A stretch of 64,000 bases of DNA from positions 248,001 through 312,000 of the forward strand of contig CANTFL010001456.1 in assembly GCA_947650285.1 (NCBI GenBank), in the 5' to 3' direction. The notes below the pieces were generated by a model. It saw only the letters and a list, made by a program, of their open reading frames with translations, ran no database searches and was not told where the DNA came from. Of this stretch, positions 56,855 to 64,000 are shown in pieces. The DNA is from Hyaloperonospora brassicae. Lineage: Eukaryota > Oomycota > Peronosporomycetes > Peronosporales > Peronosporaceae. The number at the start of each line of letters is the position of its first letter. Position 1 is the first letter of the stretch. The translations under genes were made by a program, and so were the position numbers.

Positions 56855-59800
56855 CTACGGCGTAGGGACACAGTCAGAAGCGTCGACGACAATCTGCATA
56901 CCATCGCGGTTTTCGGGCTCTAGAGCAGAAGGATCGACTACCATAGAAGAAGCTTTGTCTGCGTCGACATCCTCGACTTTGAGTGGTTCTACTTCACTCT
57001 CAGATGTACCGACTGGAGCTAAGACACGGAACCCCGGATTGCAAGAACGGAAGCAACTGTTATAGGGATGCTTCGGTCGACGAGTCAGCCACCAAACCCG
57101 CCAGGGTTCAACTTGGTAAAGCGCTTTAAGTTCGTTGATCCAGTCGACACTCTCGGGCACCCACTCATAACTCATGATTGGATACACATGTACAGACGGC
57201 TCATAGGGAAGTTCGGGGTCGAGCAAAGGTGTGGGTCCACAAGATGACTTTGCAGACGCCGCATCTTGCAAGGCAATACTCAAAGTCCTCGCGACCTTCC
57301 GCAGCAGATCCCCACGATGTTTGCGAGCGGCTGCATAATCAACCCAATCTGCATCAATTGGGAAAAGTCTTCAGACGAGCGTAAGGGTTTATCTCGGGGT
57401 GCATGCCCATAATAATTCTCGACTCCAAGATCCAATGCGTACACTCCCATAAAGCCACATAAAATTCGAGCGAGCACTGACACGAGCAGACGGCGTTGGA
57501 TCACGATTATCTCCGCGAAACTTGAACAGCGCTTCAGCCACCAAGTATACAGTAGAACTGAGATGAGAAGGATTACGAGAAATGCGGAGCGGATCTTGAG
57601 CGTCGCCAAGCTTGGACACACTTATGAACATCGGCTTTGATGAAAATAAGGCCAAAGTACGCTGACACGGATGCGACAGATTATATACGTTGGCAAAAGC
57701 GAGGAGGCCTGCAAGTATAACGGGGGTGGGAGCGACGAATGACTTCGAACCAAGTGGCGCCTGTCGGATAGGGTACCTAGCCGACGTGACGCGCAACCAA
57801 CAGCAAGCAGACCTTGGTAGAAGAAACGTGTTTCCCGACTCGCCAGCGTGGTAAGAGTCTACATAGATACCCGAGCGACCATTTGACCCGCACGAGCGGG
57901 AAATAGAGAGTACAAAACCTATAATGGCTCACGCAATCCAATAGCAGCAGTCGCCACCGGGGTTGACGTTAAACTGTACCCAGTATATCTTGGCACCAAA
58001 AATGTGGGGACGACGATGATTAAGCAGCCGCCTCCACCTCAGCTATCAGAGTCTTTCTAAGGTTGGCTCGGGACCGCTAAATCTGTCGGGTTTTTTTCGG
58101 TGAACGGGTGGGTCGTACACCAACGGGATCAGTCGAGGTATCGACAGCAGCGATAATACAGGACGGAGTCGACGAGGTACGTGAAGGTTTGCCCATTTCT
58201 GCGATGAGCGGACGATAACCACGCCAGTAGAAAAAGAAGGGACGCATACCAAGGAGGCTGTGACAGGGACTGGATTGGGTGACGGAAGAAGGACGCCTTT
58301 CCATTTTTTTGGAAGACCTAGCAGACGAACGTCTTCCGGGAACGACGGAAGGTGCACTATTAGAGACAACGACGGCGGTCGGCGACGTCGATGAAATCAC
58401 GTTAGATACGGCTTAAAATGATGGATTGGTCGTGATGGCGACCGACTAATTCAGTACCGGAGCGGCTTGGGTTTGACTAGCGGCACCTGTGCGATCCCAG
58501 GTGGTGGTATGGACACAGCCGCATATGACGGGTGAGTTCTCATCTGGGGAAGTGATGCGGTAGATGCAGCAGGTGTACCGGTCACCTTGGACTTTCTCGG
58601 TCGTGCTGAAGTCTTTGGAGCCTTGACCTTTTTTGGCGACGTGGTATTACGCTCGGTGACTCGACGACCGACTGCACCCACCTTTAGACGCGACTTGGAC
58701 AATTAAACTACCGGCGGCGACGCGCAGCGAGGTACATTGAAAGCGACGTGGGAGTGTGCGAAAAATCTACTCGCTACTGCTATCTCCAGACTCTGGGACT
58801 GTGAGATGGTTGACTAAACAGCCTCTTCGGCGAAGTTCGTAAGCTCAGGCACGGAAATGGGTGTCATAGTTGAATCAACACAGATATCCAGATAGGTAAG
58901 AGACGAAGTGTTAAGCCAATGAGCTGATGATCCAACAGCTTGAAAGGACGGCAAATACGGCCATGACGCAGTGGCATTCGCGAATACCGACCTAGCGGTC
59001 GATGACCTGGCCGACCATAAAGAGGAATCTGGATCCGGGAGTGCACCAGATTCAGCTGTATATCAAACAAAGCCGGTCGTCTCCTAAGATTAGCTTGACA
59101 AGTTACCGTGGACGAGGACGGCTCGCCGACGGTCTCATCAGTCGACGACAAAGACGCTAGGACGACGATCTCAGCAGTCGTCGACGTAGAAGTCGAAAAC
59201 CCAGGAGCCGCAAAAAAGATGCGAATGATAGCTTCCGTAGTCCTGACCGAGACGCCAACCTTTAAAAGGATGCTAGAGAAGCGACGGGACGAGGCGGATC
59301 CATCAGGACCGCTAGAGCCCTCGCTGGTGTGATGGGAGCAGCAGACGAAGACTCGAGCCGCAAAACAATGTCGTCGACCCATCGGAAGAAATGAAATAAT
59401 GGAACCGAGTCTAGAGAAGTCTACACAACCGCGAGTTAATGACCATGTCTCGAGAATTTAATCCCGGAAAGTCCACGCCAACCGCTACAGCCACCGCAAG
59501 GTTCGGATCCATCGGATATCGGATGTTTCCACGACGATGCAGAGCCTTTTGTTGTTGGATGACCTGTTGTTGACTGCTGACGGTGTGTCGCACCACCCGG
59601 ACCGCATGAATATACCCGTTGCACAAGGCCATCGTTGTGTCCTGAAGCTAACGGAAGAAACCAGCGGCAACATCTTGGACAGTAGTGTGTCGAGCTTCAG
59701 TATTTGCGAGGTCGGGCGTAAGATGGTTGGTCAGTCGAACACGTTCCTCTATCTTCTAGACAGCTCGACAATCATACGCTCAGCCGAAGCAATTCGATTG

Positions 59801-60392
59801 TCCCGATGCGTAGATGCCAGGCGCGCAGATAACTCGAGCGATTGTATCGACTTGTGCAACGAGTCAATCGACCCGGTCTTCTCGAGAGCAGCGGACTTCC
59901 AAGCCTGGGTTCTTTCTTGGTAGTTGGCAAACGATGCTTCAGGTCCACCGAGTACGAGACAGCAGCTTGCATTCGTCGACGAAGCGAAGTATGCTCTCGG
60001 TGAGACTGAGAAAGAGCCACGCACGGAGCCGAAATATCTGCAGAGTGGACAGCGACAGGGGCGACGTTAGTGGAAATTATCGAATTTAAGTCATTCAGCG
60101 TGTCAACTCAGGAAATTGATTGCCTCAACTATGTGTCGAGACGTGGGCGAGGAGATTCCATCAACGCCACGATCACCCGGATCAGCTCGACTTCGCGCCG
60201 TCGCATCCGATCGTCGATGCACAAGAGGAGACGACAGAGAACCGGCGTGTCCAGCGATGATCCAGATTCATGGTCAATTGAAGGTGCAGCCTGGGCGGAG
60301 TCTGCAGAGACGACGGCCAGCACAGAAGGGTCACAAGAAGCCGATCTCGCCAAAGTGCCGGGTCCATCGTCGAAGCTTGACGATTCACTCAC
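56855..60392 (-). pseudogene. Antisense coding region of Gyp-1b, 3' of pol
   Basis: Minus-strand fragments, read from 60392 downward: 60392-60129 (acidic, Ser-rich), 60024-59749 (TQAWKSAALEKTGSIDSLHK, helical or coiled-coil-like), 59673-58864 (mixed frames), 58702-58451 (KKVKAPKTSARPRKSKVTGT, basic), 58400-58077 (Ser/Arg-rich), 57796-57389 joined by a frame change to 57520-57285 (GVYALDLGVENYYGHAPRDK; QLMQIGLIMQPLANIVGICC) and 57283-56855 (SVDWINELKALYQVEPWRVW, RRPKHPYNSCFRSCNPGFRV). The last two blocks read as one protein of about 290 codons. It is broken by frameshifts and stops and matches no family I know. It occupies the same position as the antisense frame of Chr-1, but I see no sequence similarity between them. 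Plus-strand frames here look less protein-like. Confidence 0.5.
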
Positions 60393-60751
60393 GGCTAAAT
60401 TTGGCGGTGAAGACAGCCCCTGGTATTAAATGTTCCGTCAAAAACTAACTGGGCGGACGAGGTAAGTTTAGATGACCGCGGACGAGGTAAGCGTAGATGA
60501 CCGCGGAGGATCAGGTCCAAGTATCCTCTCGTGGTCGTCGACAGTGAGTCGTCAACCGACTGAAGGATACAACAGATAACATACTACCGAGCGGAGCACA
60601 AGTTAACAGCCGTTACGATAAGGAACGATAGAAGCGGTTTAGCAGATCATACTATGGTACCGGGAAACGGTCCGGAATAACTTACAGAAGTGGCGACGAA
60701 GAGAATGGTCAAAACACTCTGCCGTTGGGTTCGTATCGCGACTGGGGCAGT

Positions 60752-61473
60752 TGTGGTGTAGAGAATTTTGGCGCCGGGATATTAGTTCGGCGACTTGAGT
60801 GTCGACGACTCAAATGTCGGAGACTCGAGCGACAGAGGCAAATGTCGGCAAATCGAGTTTCGGCGACTTTAGTGTCGACGACTAAAGTTTCGGCCACTCG
60901 GGTGTCGACGACCTAAGTGTCGGCGACTACAGTGTCGGCGTCTAAAGTGTCAGCGACTCGGGTGTCAGCGACTCGAGTGTCGCCGACTCGGGTGTCCGCG
61001 ACTCGAGTGTCAGCGACTTGGGTGTCAGCGACTGCAGTTGTCGGCTACTTGGGTGTCAGCGACTCGGGTGTCGGCGACTCGGGTGTCAGCGACTCATGTG
61101 TCAGGGACTCGGGTGTCAGAGACTCATGTGTCAGGGATTCGGGTGTCAGCGACTTGGGTGTCAGCGATTCGGGTGTCGGAGAGGTTTCGGATGTCGAGGA
61201 CTTAGGTGACGGCAAGTACAGTCTCGGCGACTCAGGTATCGATAAGAGTAGAATGCGAGAAAATCAAAATACATACTCATCACTTTATTCGTATCTGAAC
61301 TAGTGAAGGACGGAGAGCCATTCAAACTGGCTCTGCGAGAAAGCAAAAGAGATAAACCAATACAGTGCAGAATTTTACAGTCGAAGACACGCGTACACTT
61401 AATGTAAGTCCCTGCGTGGGCTAGATTATACCTGACGTCGAACCTTGAGATGCATAGCTTGTAGAGGTATCGA
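60752..61473 (+). repeat. 3' LTR of Gyp-1b, shared as 5' LTR of Gyp-1c
   Basis: It starts TGTGGTGTAGAGAATTTTGG and ends before CTGGTAGCGCC. About 722 bp, the extra length being minisatellite. The 3' portion is nearly identical to 47385-47594. Because the match continues into the leader on the right, this LTR serves two internal regions. Confidence 0.68.
60785..61245 (+). repeat. LTR minisatellite, 15-bp period (GTGTCAGCGACTCGG type), about 30 units
   Basis: Units such as GTGTCAGCGACTCGG recur every 15 bases with point changes (GTCGGCGACTCGG, GTCAGGGACTCGG). The same array in the 47225 LTR has about eight units. Because 15 is a multiple of three, the plus strand stays open as a Val-Ser-Ala-Thr-Arg repeat frame (60917-61303); this is a by-product. 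Confidence 0.9.
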
Positions 61474-61925
61474 CTGGTAGCGCCAAGAGTTAAGGAAGGA
61501 CCGAGTTGGGCAGCGCTCGATACTAACGAAAGAAGGAGTATCGTCGTCGACGAGCACGTAAACCTCAGTAACAGGGACCTTTGTGAGTCTTGTCAACGAC
61601 GAGACGGAGAGCCGCAAGAGAATGCACCGTTTTCTAAATACTTGTCTAAGTGACAAGCCAGTGGGCCTCAGCCGAGAACACCTTAATTCTTCTAGTCTGG
61701 CGTACACTGCTCCCGGTGACCTGTAGAAGCGCGTGAGCGTCGGCTTCCATCCTTTGGTGTAAAGTCACAGGGAGTGAAACAGTTAGAAGCTGCTGAGCTC
61801 AGGTAGACTTCCGAAGGAATTGGTTGTAAGGAATCAGCCAGGCGAGAGACGCAACTGAACCCCGAAGGGGCGAGCCGCGCAGGGAACTTGCTCTCACGTA
61901 CCAGCCCATGCGCCGACTAAGCTCG
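61246..61925 (+). repeat. Direct repeat of about 47382-48050 (LTR end plus leader)
   Basis: About 680 bp, offset near 13879, with only a few differences (for example GGGGCAGAGCCGC versus GGGGCGAGCCGC). It covers the R/U5-like part of the LTR and the first 450 bp of the leader. The minus-strand frames 47547-47828 and 61426-61707 are identical but for one residue; this reflects the repeat, not a gene. Confidence 0.93.
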
Positions 61926-64000
61926 GCAATTTGCTGTGTTTGGCGACGGTGCAAGTTCTGTAAACAGGTACATGACTTCGGTCGGTGCTAGTTTTTTGCA
62001 CGATTCGAGGAGCTGATTAAGTTCTTCAAGACATCGGTGGATAAATCTGCTGTGCCAGAAGACCTCCATGGCATATACCCGTGGGGCCGTTTAATCGTAC
62101 AGGTTCGCGGAATCTGGCTGGGTCGGATAACAACGGGCTGCCACATTTAGTTAAACCAGCGGTAGAAGCGAACTACGTGTTTGCCTTTGTTGGGGGATAC
62201 TCAACGGCCCGACCAGTGGGGAGGTGGATAACAGGAGACAGAACGAGATGATTGGGACGATGGCCAAGGCCGATCGGTCGGAAGAATACGCAAAAACAGA
62301 CAGCAGTGTGCTAAGATAGGGGTGACGAAAGAATTGAAGCTGCTATCGGGAGAACGGTTGGGATGGTGGTCGTCGATGAAGTTCGATCGACGAGTACGGA
62401 TGAGAGCGCTTGTCATGGGTTCTGTCAATGACGAACGGACAAAATATTTCTGGAGACAGGCGCTAACATTTCGGCCATTAGTGACTCGTTTGCTAAGAAG
62501 CTACGATTACGAAAACTCACGATGAACGGCAAACAAATTGATGTCCAAGGAATCGGACGGTCGAAGGTCATCACCACGGCAAGGACAACAGTAAGGATCA
62601 CCTTAGAATGGGAAGTAGTTAGCGATTTTGAAGTGTGTACTATGCCACGTCATGCGGGGGTGGGTGTCATCCTCGGGACGGAATTTATAATACTAGCCGG
62701 CATCCGACTCGACGTGTTCAATGCGACGGCCAAACTTCCAGACGAAACCTCTATTGAGGTCGGCGAGAGAAGTAGATGACACCACATACGGAGACGAGAT
62801 CGCTGTAGGCTCGGCTAGCTCGTTGGATGTCGAGTGCCGGTTGTAGAGAGGGTTCTGGCTGCAACGGATATAACCCAGCAAATTAACTCATGATCTATGG
62901 ATCCGTCGACGACCCGCACTCGTGCCGACCGTGATATCAAATAATAAAGAGACGCCAACGAGAATATGGCAGACGAACGTCTCGACGAGAAGTGCGTCGT
63001 GTCTAGCACAATTTACAGTCTTTATATGGCTACCACATGAAGTGCTGCCGCGAGACTACGGCTACGTCAGACTTAATGCGACGCAGTTTCACGACTGGCA
63101 GGTGCTAGCATATGAAAATGTGATGGACGGACTGTTGTTCAAGAAAGAACAAGAGCAGTATGGAGAATGGTTGAGTCAACAACTGCCTGCGGTCGAGCGG
63201 CGAGCGTACACACGACCTAAAAATATTACGACGGGATGATCACGTTGGAAATGACAGAACAAATGCGTCTGACTGGAAGTCGACGTACCCATAAAGTGCA
63301 ACGACGATGAATAATCCCAGAACGAGATAGGTCGGGCGCACTATACGAAGAACAACACGCTACTGTACGAATCAACAGCCACTGGACAAAGCTCGGTCAA
63401 CAATACCCCTTTAAGCAAATTGTGCTCAGTAACATGCACTAAAAGTGTTGGTGAGTTTATTGACCTATGCTATCCATCCCAACTTGACGAGTCGTGCGCG
63501 GCATACGGTTAAGTTGATCTCAGAACGTTTCCCGCCGATCGAATCGACGATCCGCGAGATGGAGACGATACGACGACAGGCGAAAACGATCACAGTTTGA
63601 CGACCTGGATCACCTATTCCTTTGTGCGGTAAAGTCAGTTGACGCGACGAGTACGGATGACCCTTCGACGCCTTTTCCTATCGATACATCATATTTCGAG
63701 CACATCGCAAGCGATAGTATCTTGGTAGATTATGCTGGAGAATTCGCGTTCTTGCCGGATCTGAGCGAGTTAGCACCAAACAAACTGAATTACACCGGGG
63801 ACAATGTGGTACGTACTGACAACACGGACACCCATCGAGCACAGTTGATTAGTGCTGTAGAAACACGAAGTAACTATGATTTCAAGTGGTAACGCTCTAC
63901 CACCTCCATCACATCAAGTGGTGTGTAATATCGACGTCCACGGTCATGATCCTATTAAGCAACGGACCAGACGGGTTCCACAACGCCACCTATCGAAGCT
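61474..64000 (+). mobile_element. Gyp-1 copy c: chimeric, internally deleted, runs past window end
   Basis: The leader 61474-about 61925 is nearly identical to Gyp-1b (47595-48046). From 61942 to 64000 the sequence is about 99.5 % identical to Gyp-1a 19881-21939 (constant offset 2061), starting inside the zinc knuckle. The rest of the leader and almost all of gag are absent. Zinc knuckle end, protease (with the same D-to-E active-site change, near 62452), the spacer domain (62922-63239) and the first RT bases follow with the same stops as copy a. Confidence 0.85.
61942..64000 (+). repeat. Direct repeat of 19881-21939
   Basis: About 2.06 kb with roughly ten single-base differences by eye (for example GGGTGCTGTCAATGACGG versus GGGTTCTGTCAATGACGA, and CTCCTTTGAG versus CCCCTTTAAG). 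The frames 20461-20718 and 62522-62779 encode identical proteins. The partner copy lies on the same strand 42 kb away. Confidence 0.95.

Larger units (their letters stand above)
47225..61473 (+). mobile_element. Gyp-1 copy b: full-length but decayed dual-RNase H retrotransposon
   Basis: It runs from the LTR at 47225 to the LTR at 60752-61473, about 14.2 kb. Order: LTR, leader, gag, zinc knuckle, protease, spacer domain, RT with insertion, RNase H, second RNase H, integrase, chromodomain-like tail (to about 56620), then about 4 kb with antisense coding remnants, then the 3' LTR. The two LTRs are very similar in their 3' part but differ in minisatellite length. The match continues past the LTR into the leader on both sides, so the 3' LTR is shared with Gyp-1c. 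All genes contain stops. Confidence 0.75.

Noticed and set aside
57280..57621. Hydrophobic minus-strand stretch (FLVILLISVLLYTWW) as a membrane segment
   Set aside because: It comes from the off-frame part before the frame change near 57520; the neighbouring frame reads as soluble protein continuous with 57389-57796.
60917..61303. 128-codon plus-strand frame of Val-Ser-Ala-Thr-Arg repeats
   Set aside because: It lies inside the 15-bp-period LTR minisatellite; the period is a multiple of three, so the frame stays open by itself.
1..64000. CRISPR arrays, tRNA or rRNA genes, operons
   Set aside because: None was found by eye. Spaced repeats are only LTR minisatellites, and no tRNA cloverleaf or rRNA core sequence was recognised. 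The genome is eukaryotic.

Overview
The window looks like a gene-poor, transposon-rich stretch of an oomycete genome, most likely a Phytophthora or downy-mildew relative (Peronosporales). The evidence is a TCATTTC initiator followed by an ATTTG flanking element just upstream of one gene, a short GT-AG intron with a CTAAC branch site, and several Ty3/gypsy families of the oomycete type. These elements carry chromodomain-like tails, and two of the families have a second, archaeal-type RNase H. The organism call is inference. No bacterial, plasmid or CRISPR feature was seen.

Layout. 1-3300 holds two tandem paralogous PX-domain-like genes (691-1419 and 2523-3263). 3300-8700 is mostly gene-empty, with faint remnants and one decayed LTR. 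8730-10909 is the only conserved housekeeping block: exosome subunit RRP45 on the minus strand (two exons) diverging from a TFIIA-gamma-like gene on the plus strand. From about 11965 to the end the window is almost entirely retrotransposon: Chr-2 (11965-16450, 3' truncated), Gyp-1 copy a (16451-26152, 3' truncated), Chr-1 (26153-33740, both LTRs, about 7.6 kb), a foldback/MITE-like DNA element with long terminal inverted repeats directly against the Chr-1 LTR (33741-34279), a trinucleotide repeat tract, AT-rich DNA, a very decayed element Gyp-2 (about 38.3-46.9 kb), Gyp-1 copy b (47225-61473) and Gyp-1 copy c (from 61474 past the window end). Names such as Chr-1 and Gyp-1 are local labels.

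Every retroelement is disabled by stops and frameshifts, so the coding entries inside them are pseudogenes. Their domain order remains readable: gag with zinc knuckle, aspartic protease, reverse transcriptase, RNase H, (second RNase H), integrase and chromodomain-like tail.

The most interesting observations are these. (1) Chr-1 has a long antisense reading frame between pol and the 3' LTR. It overlaps the chromodomain by about 480 bp, encodes a coiled coil, and is better preserved than pol. (2) Gyp-1b also carries about 3.5 kb of antisense coding remnants in the same position, although it belongs to a different lineage. (3) The Gyp-1 reverse transcriptase has about 80 extra residues just before its catalytic FVDD. 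(4) Gyp-1c joins a leader nearly identical to copy b onto a body nearly identical to copy a, with gag deleted at the junction. (5) Gyp-1 LTRs differ in length through a 15-bp-period minisatellite.
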